Below, piece after piece: positions 31,279-39,719 of a stretch of DNA of 45,880 bases. The position numbers and the translations under genes are program-made. The stretch comes from XYA12-FULL-58-9 sp001798605 (lineage in GTDB: Bacteria > Myxococcota > XYA12-FULL-58-9), in the NCBI GenBank assembly GCA_036736205.1, contig DAINMX010000025.1:1-45880 (forward strand), read 5' to 3'. The notes below the pieces were generated by a model that saw only the letters and a program-made list of their open reading frames with translations, had not been told where the DNA came from and searched no databases. The first letter of the stretch is position 1. Each line of letters begins with the position of its first letter.

Positions 31279-32528
31279 GGCCCCACCTCCCGTGCGAGAT
31301 CTACATCCCAGCCGTACGCGAACCGTAACATTCCTTCGACCTGCGCTTCTGCCCAAGGTGTCGTTCCCCCGGTGATGGTGCCTGCCACACGCATTGACGA
31401 GGTTATGTCGTAGACCACGCTGGCCTGGGCGAGCAAGGAAAGTTCCTCGCCATTGATGTCCTCGGCAAAGCGGTACACGAAGATGTCGGCGGATACCCTG
31501 AAAGGCTGGAAGAGCTGCAGGCCCGTAAACAAACGCCCTCGCAGGTAGCCGTTGTTGTCTTCATCGAGGAGCCGGAGCTCGGCGCCGATGAGCGATCGGT
31601 GCGAGGGCTCGCGGTAGGTGACCCCACGCAAGGTCGCGCGGTAGCCGAGATATTCTTCGGCCAAGAGCATGGCATGCCCCGCCAGATCCACTGTGTAATA
31701 GGGCGATGGGGCAAAATGGATCTCGGCGCCAAATGCGTCATGGGAGGCGTCGGCAAAAACGCTGAAGATGGAGTTGAGTGGCAAAAACAGCTCCGGTGAC
31801 ACCCGCTCGGCGTCCACTGTGACCGACCACGCCGCCGATGCGCGGTAGGTACCCGATAGACGCGCTTCAACAAGGGCTTGCTCTGCCGGGTTGAGAACTG
31901 CCAGAGCCACCCAGTTCGTTGGGCCGAGCACGGTGAAGGCATCCACGCCGAGCTCATGGCGGCGATCGGCGCCCTTTTGGCGACGCAGGAGATAGGCGGC
32001 CCCGACTTCACCGAGGTGACCGAGTGTCGCGAGATTGAATGCCAAACGCCCCCCACCCTGCCAATTGTCGGTGCGATGACGCAGTTCGGGGTGCACCGTG
32101 AATCCAAAAAACCCTTTGGCAGAGAAACCCGCCCCAAGATCGACGCGGCCATCAATGCCATCGATGAGGGCCATGCGTCCCACACCGTAGGGCAGATGCT
32201 GACGACCGAGCTTCAACTTCATGGGGCCCGTCTCGGCATCGAGATAGAATAGGCCCAGATCGGCGGAGTGCTCCGTGAGCTCGTCGTCGCCGAGCTGCAA
32301 TCGACCAAAGCCCTGCAGTACGACTCGCGAGCGATCCATGCCGGGAATTTCGAGGGCATCCACTTCCATGGCAACGAGCTCGTACAGCGGTATGGATGCC
32401 ACGGCCTCTTCGTTCTGTGGATCTTCACGGGCCGCTAGCAGTGTCGAGAACGTTCCACGAACCTCTGCGGCCTGCGTTGTCGAGCCGGTCACCAGGGATA
32501 CGGTAAGCACGAACGCCAATGTTCTCAT
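31275..32528 (-). CDS. Outer-membrane beta-barrel of the porin-cytochrome conduit (OmbB-like)
   Basis: A 417-residue protein with signal peptide (cleaved near TQA-AEV) and alternating-pattern strands throughout, for example KLKLGRQHLPYGVGRMALIDG, ELGVDAFTVLGPTNWVALAV, RVSADIFVYRFAEDING. It lacks Cys and heme motifs in the mature part. Length is near Geobacter OmbB-type barrels (about 400) and shorter than Shewanella MtrB (about 700). It is translationally coupled by ATGA to cytochrome genes on both sides (32525-32528, 31275-31278). That context, more than sequence, says it insulates a trans-outer-membrane heme wire. ATG 32528 is chosen because the signal starts there. Confidence 0.78.
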   Translation of the reverse strand: MRTLAFVLTVSLVTGSTTQAAEVRGTFSTLLAAREDPQNEEAVASIPLYELVAMEVDALEIPGMDRSRVVLQGFGRLQLGDDELTEHSADLGLFYLDAETGPMKLKLGRQHLPYGVGRMALIDGIDGRVDLGAGFSAKGFFGFTVHPELRHRTDNWQGGGRLAFNLATLGHLGEVGAAYLLRRQKGADRRHELGVDAFTVLGPTNWVALAVLNPAEQALVEARLSGTYRASAAWSVTVDAERVSPELFLPLNSIFSVFADASHDAFGAEIHFAPSPYYTVDLAGHAMLLAEEYLGYRATLRGVTYREPSHRSLIGAELRLLDEDNNGYLRGRLFTGLQLFQPFRVSADIFVYRFAEDINGEELSLLAQASVVYDITSSMRVAGTITGGTTPWAEAQVEGMLRFAYGWDVDLAREVGP

Positions 32529-34249
32529 GGTGTCACCTCCCCATCGATGTGCCATGCGCTGCCGTCGGGACGGAACTGGATCGCGCCTGTGTCGTCAATA
32601 CTGGGAGAGTGGCAGAGGTAACAATTCTCCACGGTGATGGGAGTGGTACCCATGGACTGAAGATGACTCGGCGTGTTCGGTGGCAAACCATGGCAGCCGC
32701 CGCACACCACGGTGTTGTTGCCGACGTCCGTCCAATCCAGGGTGCGGATGATTCCCGCGGCGCTGTCTGATTCATTGGCGGCACCGCCGCCGTGGCAATA
32801 AACGGTCGTGCAGGTATTTGCGGTGGGCTCGTAGGTGGGGGTTGCGTTGTCCGCCCCAGCGAGAATCCAAGACGACCGCCTTCCGGGGAAGACCTCGGCG
32901 GGCCCGACTGTATCGATGTGCCCGGGGGCCATGACGGCCTCGAGGAAGTGGGTGCCATCGGGGATCACATGACAAACCGAGCAATCCATGGGGCCCGTGA
33001 AGGCGCCGCCACGAATGTGACTCTGGTGTGCTCCCACTGCCGGCTCATCGCTGCTGGTTTCTCCTGAGACGCTTGTAGGGGGGGCCGCATTGTCGGCACC
33101 ACCGTGGCATGCGGAGCACGTTTCACTTCCGTCTCCTAGGCTGAGACGGCCGTCGAGGTGGAGCTCGGGTGAAACGAACCCCAAGGTTTCGTCGACCACG
33201 CGACTGTCCACAACCAGTCCGTGGCAGTTCGCGCAATCTGCGAGGGTGAGGCCCGAAGCGTGAGTGGCGGACGGCGGCGTTTTGTGGCATCCATCACATC
33301 GAGCCTGCTCCTCCCCACCGCCGGTCCACTTTGGATCCTCATTGCCGGTGTCCCCGAGCGCTCCCCCATGGCAATAGACGTTCTGGCAGGAACCGTTCAC
33401 GGAGTCGTACGCCGGTGGCCCAAAGCGGAGAAACTCCAGGCCTTCGAGGCTCTGGTTGGCGGCGGCCCCGAACACCACCTCTGTGGGACTCGGATCGACG
33501 TTGCCCGCGGCATCAAAGATGTGCCCCACATCCTGCCAATGGGTGGGCACCACGTGGCACTCCTCGCAGGCAATGGGTTTTTCGAGGGTAGGCCCGCCAC
33601 CCAAGTGGATCCTGTGCGCACCAACGCCGCGACGGGTGGTCGCCACACTGTTGTCGAGAGCCGGGGGTGGGGCAAAACTGAGCAAGGTACCGTGACAGGT
33701 ATCGCAACCCGTAGGCCCTTCCACATGGCACGCGAAGCAACTCTTGCCTGCGGGGCCGCCAGAGCGATCATCGGGTTCTCCGTGGCATTCTGTGCAGAGG
33801 CCAAAATCCCACCCTGCGTCGCGAATTTGCTTGCCGTGAAAATTCGCCGACCCGGCGTTGAACCACCCCCTTGGGTGCACAAGATCATTGGATAGAGAGC
33901 TGAGCTCACAGTCGACGACCCATTGCTGCAACACGGCAAGGTCCGCCGCGGGTGCCACGGGGTGATCGTCGCCACCGCCGGCCTTGATGAGAAGCAAAGA
34001 ACTCCTATCGCCAGCGACGATCCGTGGCTGACCATTTTGAGCGCGGGAGAAGGCCGCAGCTTGGGTATCGACTCTGTAGTTGCCCTCCTCCTGGTTTGGG
34101 CCATGGCACTCCAGGCAGGCGTGGTTGAGGACGGGTTGCACTGCCGTATTGAAGTCAGGGCAACTGGTGCGTCGTGTGATTTCGCGGCTGTCAGCACAAC
34201 CGAGTGTCAGAGTCAGGGAAATGAGACAGGCGGCAGTCCACTGATTCAT
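32525..34249 (-). CDS. Outer-membrane multiheme lipoprotein cytochrome (11 CXXCH + 2 CX4CH)
   Basis: A 574-residue lipoprotein (lipobox TLGC, Cys18). It has 11 CXXCH motifs and two CX4CH motifs (CQNVYCH, CTTVYCH), each CX4CH followed some 35-50 residues later by CXXCH, the pattern of the Geobacter CxxxxCH...CXXCH domain. The N-terminal part (CPDFNTAVQPVLNHACLECHGPNQ) looks like a planctomycete-type cytochrome domain. In a conduit it would be the surface-exposed partner passing electrons to minerals, electrodes or cells. Whether CX4CH sites carry heme is uncertain. First gene of the ATGA-coupled operon; start ATG 34249 with GAGG about 9 nt before. Confidence 0.85.
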   Translation of the reverse strand: MNQWTAACLISLTLTLGCADSREITRRTSCPDFNTAVQPVLNHACLECHGPNQEEGNYRVDTQAAAFSRAQNGQPRIVAGDRSSLLLIKAGGGDDHPVAPAADLAVLQQWVVDCELSSLSNDLVHPRGWFNAGSANFHGKQIRDAGWDFGLCTECHGEPDDRSGGPAGKSCFACHVEGPTGCDTCHGTLLSFAPPPALDNSVATTRRGVGAHRIHLGGGPTLEKPIACEECHVVPTHWQDVGHIFDAAGNVDPSPTEVVFGAAANQSLEGLEFLRFGPPAYDSVNGSCQNVYCHGGALGDTGNEDPKWTGGGEEQARCDGCHKTPPSATHASGLTLADCANCHGLVVDSRVVDETLGFVSPELHLDGRLSLGDGSETCSACHGGADNAAPPTSVSGETSSDEPAVGAHQSHIRGGAFTGPMDCSVCHVIPDGTHFLEAVMAPGHIDTVGPAEVFPGRRSSWILAGADNATPTYEPTANTCTTVYCHGGGAANESDSAAGIIRTLDWTDVGNNTVVCGGCHGLPPNTPSHLQSMGTTPITVENCYLCHSPSIDDTGAIQFRPDGSAWHIDGEVTP

Positions 34250-34414
34250 ATGCGCAAACCTCAGGCCTTCGATTGCTCTGTTTGCCACAACGACCAAGAC
34301 ATAGGTCGCGGATGTTCTGGGGACATTGATTTCACAATCCCGCCTACAACACCACAACCACCGCGAAGTAGGTGTCGGCAACGACAAAGCTCAACCCATC
34401 GTCACCTCTTTACC

Positions 34415-34449
34415 AAAAAAAAGGTGACGTCCCAATGGGGGACGCCACC
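34415..34449 (-). terminator. Rho-independent terminator after the decaheme gene
   Basis: On the minus strand GGTGGCGTCCC (34449-34439) and GGGACGTCACC (34433-34423) form a stem with one mismatch and a 5-nt loop, followed at once by TTTTTTTT (34422-34415). It lies 49 bp past the decaheme stop and upstream of the conduit operon, so the two are probably separate units or linked by partial read-through. Confidence 0.85.
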
Positions 34450-34497
34450 CTTCTTTCGGTAGTCAGCAGGGCGATTTGAACTCTATCATCCTGCAGG

Positions 34498-36864
34498 TTA
34501 GTTAGCGGGAACAGGCTCAGGCGCTGGCTCGCCACCCATGAGCAACGCATGATCCGATGCTTCGGGTGTGTCGTGGCAGCCCATGCACGCGAGTTGATTG
34601 GGATTGGTTTTCCATGCATCGGTGCTGTTGGCTGGATTGTGACACGTGCCCGCGCAGTCATTGAGCGCTGCTGGGTACAAGATGTGTGACCACTCGTGTC
34701 CTGCAACCGCCGGCGCATGGCCGACCGTGTAATCCGGATCAATCAGAGTTGCTGCAGCATGCACCGCATGCACTCTCTTCGAGATCGGATTGCCACCAAA
34801 CCACTGGTACGACGTGGCGGTGGGACTGCCGTTGGTATAGTCGTGACAGGCGCCACATCTCTCGGCGTCAAATGTCGTATCATGACGATGGGAGCTGTCT
34901 TTGCCACCATGCATAATGGTGTCGCCGTGGCAGGCCATACAATTGCCGGCCACTTGTTTCTCGACCTTGGTGGTGCCCACCTGGAAGTTTGCAATGGCCG
35001 TACCCGGAGCTTGATAACCGTCTGTCGCATCACCTGCCACATTGCATACGTCCACATAGGCCGCGTAGGTGCCGGCTTTGAGACCGTCGGCAACATCCAA
35101 CTGATAGATGATGGATTCCGCAGTGATCGTTGCCTTGGTATCGGTCTTGAGATTGTTGCTTGCATAATAGCCCAAGCCACCGGCCGCGGCGGCTGTGGTG
35201 AGAACCGGATTCATTTGCGACCGCGGACCATAGACAAACAGGTTGGCATGATGGAAGTTGGCGACGTCGGTGTGATCGATCGGGCCACTGCCATCGCTGA
35301 TGACGATTTTGACCTGTGCGGCCATGCCGGCAACGTCAGTGATTGAGGTGATCTCGGTGCCGGTGTTGTCCAACATGGTGATGGCAACTGTGTACTCTGG
35401 GGTATCCAGAGCCAGATCGGCTGCGGAGATGATGTCGGTATTTGCAGTGCTGTGCTTGCTGCCGATGTTGGATGCATTGTGGCAGCCAGCGCAGTTGTCA
35501 TCGTTCAACTGCTGGCCAGCGTCGTGGGTGGTCGTGTCATCCAGAGTGAAATCAACGTCCGTATGGCAAGACTCACCGCAGTTGGATCGCGTAGGCTTTT
35601 GTTGCCAGACGAGTCCGTCGCTCATGGTGGCGGTATCTGCCTCATGGCAAGCGGTGCACTTGTAGCTGGGTTGCGGGAAAGTCATGGTGTGCGTTGCCCG
35701 AGGCTCATTGGTGGGGTTCTCGCCCCAGTTGTACCAGTTGCCACCGCTTCGAGAGCGGTAGATCCAGTAGTCGTCATTGCCGCTATGAATATTGTGGATC
35801 ATAATCGACATGGCGCTCGAATCCATCTCGCCAAATTTTTCGTTGTTGACCAGATCGTCGGCTTCCATGTTCGTCGTGGGATTGTGGCACAACACACAGT
35901 TTTCCACCGTCTTGCGATCGCCACCGTGGCCACTGAATTCGTTGCCATGACATTTTATGCACGTCGCCGTTGCGACGATGTTGCGCGAATCGATGATTGT
36001 CGGATCCGTCTCATTGTCCACCGGCCTGAAGTCGTAGGTGGGACTCGAGGCGGGGCCGGCACTGCCGCCGAAAGCGATACCAGCACGATAGGTGTTGTCT
36101 TCGTCATAGGCAGCATCCCTGGCAGGATAAACGCCGTCGACGAAACCGTCGGTAACGATGGCGTCGGAGGTGAAGGTATAGCTGCCGTTGTTATTATCGA
36201 CAAAAATACCGTCGGACCCGCGCTCATAGACGACGCGCTTCCAATTGAAGTTGTCGGAGGCATCGAGCTCCAACTTGGCCAGGTAGAACCTGACATCATA
36301 AGAGCTCAAGGGGCCTGCGTATCTGTACGGCCCGACCTCAACGAAATATCCGTGATTGTCTTTGATGTTGAAGGTGATTTCGACTGCACCTGTGGCCGCA
36401 ACAATCTCGGCATTGGTAATGGTGGCGGTGTACTCCACATCGGGCGCGGGGTGGGTGTATTCCTTGACGAGGTGCACTGCGCTGACAGCGGCGATGTTGC
36501 TGTCATTGTGGCAGGCCACACAGTTTTCGGAAGCGAGGCCCGCGCCATTGGCTCCGGGCGCACCATCACTGACAGTAATGATCTCACCACCGCAATCGAG
36601 ATTGTAGGTGCCGTCGCCGTTGTCGGTCACCGTGCAGCTTTCGCCATCGACTCCGGGCACACCATCACTGACAATAATGATGTTACCATCGCAATCGAGA
36701 GTGTAGGTGCCGTCGCCGTTGTCGGTCGCCGTGCAGCTTTCGCCATCGGCTCCGGGCGCACCGTTGGTGCCCGCGGCGCCATCGGCACCCGCCTTGCCGG
36801 CATCGCCGGTGCAGCCTACTGCAGCAAGGCCGATTCCAGCCAATCCAAGAATAACGAACTTCAT
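34498..36864 (-). CDS. OmcA/MtrC-family decaheme outer-surface cytochrome
   Basis: A 788-residue lipoprotein (lipobox AVGC, Cys18). Ten heme motifs: eight CXXCH and two CX3CH (CGESCH, CAGTCH). Greek-key-like beta regions between heme groups (ITNAEIVAATGAVEITFNIKD; TVAITMLDNTGTEITSITD) match the OmcA/MtrC layout of alternating beta and pentaheme domains. An N-terminal collagen-like linker (Gly-x-y runs such as GADGAAGTNGAPGADG) includes a 33-residue unit repeated about twice. Members reduce extracellular Fe(III), flavins or electrodes. SD AAGGAG is 7 nt before ATG 36864; a sigma-54 promoter and dyads lie upstream and a terminator downstream, so it is monocistronic. Confidence 0.92.
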   Translation of the reverse strand: MKFVILGLAGIGLAAVGCTGDAGKAGADGAAGTNGAPGADGESCTATDNGDGTYTLDCDGNIIIVSDGVPGVDGESCTVTDNGDGTYNLDCGGEIITVSDGAPGANGAGLASENCVACHNDSNIAAVSAVHLVKEYTHPAPDVEYTATITNAEIVAATGAVEITFNIKDNHGYFVEVGPYRYAGPLSSYDVRFYLAKLELDASDNFNWKRVVYERGSDGIFVDNNNGSYTFTSDAIVTDGFVDGVYPARDAAYDEDNTYRAGIAFGGSAGPASSPTYDFRPVDNETDPTIIDSRNIVATATCIKCHGNEFSGHGGDRKTVENCVLCHNPTTNMEADDLVNNEKFGEMDSSAMSIMIHNIHSGNDDYWIYRSRSGGNWYNWGENPTNEPRATHTMTFPQPSYKCTACHEADTATMSDGLVWQQKPTRSNCGESCHTDVDFTLDDTTTHDAGQQLNDDNCAGCHNASNIGSKHSTANTDIISAADLALDTPEYTVAITMLDNTGTEITSITDVAGMAAQVKIVISDGSGPIDHTDVANFHHANLFVYGPRSQMNPVLTTAAAAGGLGYYASNNLKTDTKATITAESIIYQLDVADGLKAGTYAAYVDVCNVAGDATDGYQAPGTAIANFQVGTTKVEKQVAGNCMACHGDTIMHGGKDSSHRHDTTFDAERCGACHDYTNGSPTATSYQWFGGNPISKRVHAVHAAATLIDPDYTVGHAPAVAGHEWSHILYPAALNDCAGTCHNPANSTDAWKTNPNQLACMGCHDTPEASDHALLMGGEPAPEPVPAN
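36570..36765. repeat. 99-bp repeat unit (33 residues), about two copies, in the decaheme gene
   Basis: The segment coding from GESCTATDNGDGTYTLDC to the next GESC is repeated with a 99-bp period and few changes (GESCTVTDNGDGTYNLDC). It joins the lipid anchor to the heme part. Boundaries are approximate. Confidence 0.75.
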
Positions 36865-36935
36865 CGGGCAGCTCCTTAGTAAGTAAGTGCCTTTGCATCA
36901 GTGCAGGTCATCTGCATCCGAGGTTGGACACGCGT

Positions 36936-36952
36936 TGCAATTTGTAGGCCAA
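36936..36952 (-). promoter_or_regulatory. Sigma-54 (-24/-12) promoter of the decaheme cytochrome gene
   Basis: On the minus strand TTGGCCTACAAATTGCA: -24 box TTGGC and -12 box TTGCA with exact GG-N10-GC spacing. The predicted start of transcription is near 36925, giving a leader of about 60 nt before the SD AAGGAG and ATG 36864. Confidence 0.8.
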
Positions 36953-37056
36953 AGCCCTCCGCAGAGCTAGCCGCGATTCCGATGACAGGATCTCTCAAGA
37001 GACGAATGGATTAGGAGCCCGATCAGTCAGAATCACCTTGGATTGGCCCGATACCC

Positions 37057-37069
37057 TGTCAACTTGACC
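37057..37069. promoter_or_regulatory. Candidate activator site 1, decaheme gene
   Basis: TGTCAACTTGACC holds the perfect dyad GTCA-N3-TGAC. Its centre is about 138 bp upstream of the predicted sigma-54 start, a normal place for an NtrC-type enhancer. Confidence 0.5.
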
Positions 37070-37098
37070 CAATTGCAGAGAACTCTTACATTTGGGTG

Positions 37099-37110
37099 TG
37101 TCAAAATGGA
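37099..37110. promoter_or_regulatory. Candidate activator site 2, decaheme gene
   Basis: TGTCAAAATGGA keeps the left half and A-tract core of the dyad, with an imperfect right half. It lies about 41-42 bp from site 1, near four helical turns, so both would face the same side of DNA. Confidence 0.4.
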
Positions 37111-37179
37111 CCATTCCGCTAAGTTGCTGAATGTTAAGAGAAACAATCCGCCCTACCCCGTTCCCAACGAGTGTGGCAA

Positions 37180-39060
37180 TCAGTTTGGAGGATGCTGCTG
37201 ATTACTCGATTCCCCGTGGTCCGCCTTGCCGGTGATCCACGTCCAACTCATGGGATAGACCCCAGGCATCATCAGCACAAAGTGGAAATGCCAAATCACA
37301 ATGGCTGACACCGCCAAGATCGCCTCGAAAAAGTGGATGACCTCGGAAACCCGCACACTCCAGGAGGGCAACCATTGGGTCACGAGGTCAGGAAACCACA
37401 GCACGACGCCTGTGATCCCCATCAGAACAGTACCCCACACCAACGCCCAAAACTCGGCCTTCTGAGTGTAGTCAAAAAAGCCAAACTTAGGGGAGGTTGG
37501 CCGCCGCCCCAGGTGAAATAGAATGTTGGCGAACAAATCAGACACGTCCCGCTTGCGTGGCAACAACTGCACCAGTCGTTCACGTCCCAACACCGTGAAG
37601 AAGAACCAGTAAAGCTGTACCATCGCGGCCCCCACCAACAGGACAGCGAAAACGCGGTGAACGAGTCGCCGCAACTCTTCGTTGAAACCAACCTCCGTGA
37701 GCGTCTTAGCCCACCATGCGTCCGGGAATCGCAGAGCGAAACCAGAAACGGCGAGGCCGAAAAACGTGACGATGAGCAGTCCGTGCTGCCATCGCTCCCA
37801 CCGAGTCATGCGCTCTGCACTGGCTGCGCGCTGATGCCGTTGGTAACTCCGCCGCAAGTCCGCAAGGAACAAGAGGAGGTTGTGCAATACCATGCCGCCC
37901 AGGGTGATGCCGATGAGCCAGAGATAGAAATACTGAATCCAGTCGTGCAGCAATCGCCGATCCCGTGCCTCGATGTGCGAATAGCTGGTCGCGAAGGTGG
38001 GATTGGATCCGGCGTGGCACTGCGAACATGTCGCCACCACATTGTTGGGATGAATGGATGAACTGGGATCCAGAACACTGCCAATCGCGTGGGTTCTGTG
38101 GCAATCAATACACCCTGCTGCGGTATCCCCTCCACGTTTGAGCGCCCAACCGTGGTAGGTGTCGGCGTAGCTCTCCACCACGTGCGGCAGCAAGCCAAAG
38201 CGGGCGGCCATCTCGGGATCCTCGTGACAACGAGCGCAGGTCTCTGCGGCCAGATGGTCCGGATGCACCGTGGAGCGTGGATCACCTCGAGCCAAGATCA
38301 AATGCTCATCGTGACAATCCGTACAGCTCGGTGAGTCCATGATGCCGTGCGCAAGAGCTCTGCCGTGCGCCGAGTTGATGAACTCCGCGGCAACCTTCTC
38401 GTGGCATTGTCCGCAGGTGTGAGCAAGCTTGGTCTTATGGGTTGGGCTCTCGGAAGAGACGGCACCGATAATCTCGTGGTGATTGTGGCAGCTGGTACAC
38501 ACCGCCGTCGGTTTGCCTTGCTTCCACCCCGCACCGTGAATCGATTCGTTGTAGCGCGGCAAGCTGATCGGCAACCGGACAAAATCCTCGGTGATGTTCT
38601 GTTGGCCATTGTGACACTTGCCACAGGTTTCGGGAATGTGTTGCCTGTTTGTTGGGCTCTCCGAGTCCTCGGCGCTGCGAATTCCGTGGTGTCCATGGCA
38701 GGCGCCGCAGGTGGCCGCAACCCGCTGATCACGCAAGCGCGCCAGTTGGTGCGCGCTCTTGGCATACGCGTCCTGCGCTTCCTCGTGGCAGGTGCTGCAA
38801 TCAACCGGTTCGTAGGCCTCAAAATGGGGAGTATCGTCATAGTCCCCCGCTTGCGCGTGGCAATCCACGCAATCCAGGTCGGCATGCACCCCGGCGGCTA
38901 ATGCCGCAGCATCGACCCCAACCTTGCGTCCCGAGCCGCTCTCAAGATCCGCATCGTCGTGACAATCCTGACAGTCGGTTTCACCACCCGCCCGCCCAAG
39001 GCCACAAATGCCAAGCACCACCACGAGCGAGACGGTAGACAAACAATGCGGTAGCGACAC
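37180..39060 (-). CDS. CbcL-like inner-membrane quinol oxidase: 11-heme c domain fused to cytochrome b
   Basis: A 626-residue protein: signal peptide, a periplasmic part with 11 CXXCH motifs (CQDCH to CSQCH), then about five membrane helices with His residues placed for b-type hemes (GGMVLHNLLLFL, WQHGLLIVTFFGLAVSGF, LVHRVFAVLLVG, EVIHFFEAILAVSAIVIWHFHFV). This c-plus-b build matches Geobacter CbcL (9 c hemes), which passes electrons from menaquinol to periplasmic cytochromes. It is paralogous in layout to the gene at 43586-45733 but lacks the last helix of that protein. Two dyads sit upstream; no convincing sigma-54 box. Confidence 0.88.
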   Translation of the reverse strand: MSLPHCLSTVSLVVVLGICGLGRAGGETDCQDCHDDADLESGSGRKVGVDAAALAAGVHADLDCVDCHAQAGDYDDTPHFEAYEPVDCSTCHEEAQDAYAKSAHQLARLRDQRVAATCGACHGHHGIRSAEDSESPTNRQHIPETCGKCHNGQQNITEDFVRLPISLPRYNESIHGAGWKQGKPTAVCTSCHNHHEIIGAVSSESPTHKTKLAHTCGQCHEKVAAEFINSAHGRALAHGIMDSPSCTDCHDEHLILARGDPRSTVHPDHLAAETCARCHEDPEMAARFGLLPHVVESYADTYHGWALKRGGDTAAGCIDCHRTHAIGSVLDPSSSIHPNNVVATCSQCHAGSNPTFATSYSHIEARDRRLLHDWIQYFYLWLIGITLGGMVLHNLLLFLADLRRSYQRHQRAASAERMTRWERWQHGLLIVTFFGLAVSGFALRFPDAWWAKTLTEVGFNEELRRLVHRVFAVLLVGAAMVQLYWFFFTVLGRERLVQLLPRKRDVSDLFANILFHLGRRPTSPKFGFFDYTQKAEFWALVWGTVLMGITGVVLWFPDLVTQWLPSWSVRVSEVIHFFEAILAVSAIVIWHFHFVLMMPGVYPMSWTWITGKADHGESSNQQHPPN

Positions 39061-39128
39061 AACGACTCCTAAGACTCCCCCCTGTAACCTGTGGATCGCA
39101 GCACTTTGTCAGATTCCTGCTCTCCGTG

Positions 39129-39141
39129 GGTCAAAATGACA
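39129..39141. promoter_or_regulatory. Candidate activator site before the first cytochrome b/c gene
   Basis: GGTCAAAATGACA contains the perfect dyad GTCA-AAA-TGAC, centred 75 bp upstream of the ATG at 39060. Confidence 0.5.
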
Positions 39142-39160
39142 CTCACGTCTCCAACAACAC

Positions 39161-39173
39161 CGCCAAAATGACA
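39161..39173. promoter_or_regulatory. Second candidate activator site before the first cytochrome b/c gene
   Basis: CGCCAAAATGACA has one mismatch in the left half of the dyad and is centred 32 bp (about three helical turns) from the perfect site at 39129. Confidence 0.42.
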
Positions 39174-39231
39174 GTGATCCGGTGATGGATGCCGAACCCA
39201 GCAGATCAAAAAAGGTCAGCTCAAGGGGAGA

Positions 39232-39645
39232 TCACTTTGCATGGCAGGCGGTGCAACTCTTGATGCCCTTTTTCGCCGGGTCCTTCTTGGCTTCCTCATT
39301 GTGACAACCGGTGCACGTTATGTGATACGGGTTCTTCTTTGGACTGCTTTCCGTGCACACGGGGGTGTCCGCCTTTTCTGGGGTGAGATGACAACTGCTG
39401 CATTTTTTCACCTCGGTGCTATCCCCAGCTTTGAGGCCCTTGCTGGTGTGGTGACACTTGTCGCAGGCTATCTTGAGATCCACTGCGTGTTTCTTGTGGT
39501 CCATCAGGACGGATGGCTTCTTCTTGTGGCAGGCGTCGAGGGTGACCTTGTCGGGCACCTTTGCAGCCGTCGCCGCAACCACAGCACCGGCGAAAAGAAG
39601 GACGGTACAGCCAACAACTGCTTTGACAATCAGACTCGAACGCAT
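39232..39645 (-). CDS. Periplasmic tetraheme cytochrome (c3/c7-like)
   Basis: A 137-residue exported protein: signal peptide ending near VVAATAA, then four CXXCH motifs (CDKCHH, CSSCH, CTGCH, CTACH) in a Lys-rich chain (VLMDHKKHAVDLKIACDKCHH is the class III opening). Small tetra- or triheme cytochromes of this type shuttle electrons across the periplasm between inner-membrane quinol oxidases and outer-membrane conduits. ATG 39645 is chosen: AGGAG lies just before it, whereas an upstream ATG at 39675 precedes this SD. A near-consensus sigma-54 promoter lies 75-91 nt upstream, overlapping the region divergent to the kinase gene. Confidence 0.9.
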   Translation of the reverse strand: MRSSLIVKAVVGCTVLLFAGAVVAATAAKVPDKVTLDACHKKKPSVLMDHKKHAVDLKIACDKCHHTSKGLKAGDSTEVKKCSSCHLTPEKADTPVCTESSPKKNPYHITCTGCHNEEAKKDPAKKGIKSCTACHAK

Positions 39646-39719
39646 CGGCTTCTCCTGCGCAAATGTTTGCATCACAGGTTAGACACACTGGACAACCTGT
39701 TCATTCGTACGCATTTTCA

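Larger units (their letters stand above)
36865..37179. other. Control region of the decaheme gene
   Basis: No gene is seen in these 315 bp. They hold the sigma-54 promoter at 36936-36952 and two GTCA-type dyads (37057-37069, 37099-37110), all reading to the decaheme gene. Nothing terminator-like for the upstream cytochrome b/c gene (ends 37180) was recognised. Confidence 0.7.

Noticed and set aside
34252..34268. AAGGCCTGAGGTTTGCG, sigma-54-like, before the conduit operon
   Set aside because: Spacing is right, but transcription would start inside the gene after ATG 34249, removing the signal peptide that is needed for export.
35452..36879. A 475-codon plus-strand frame opposite the decaheme gene
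   Set aside because: It is the antisense of a gene with ten heme motifs and repeats; it has no SD, no domain and a composition expected from codon bias on the other strand.
39096..39112. TCTGACAAAGTGCTGCG as a sigma-54 promoter of the first cytochrome b/c gene
   Set aside because: The boxes are one base too close and the -24 GG is missing; sigma-54 does not tolerate this. The promoter of that gene remains unresolved.
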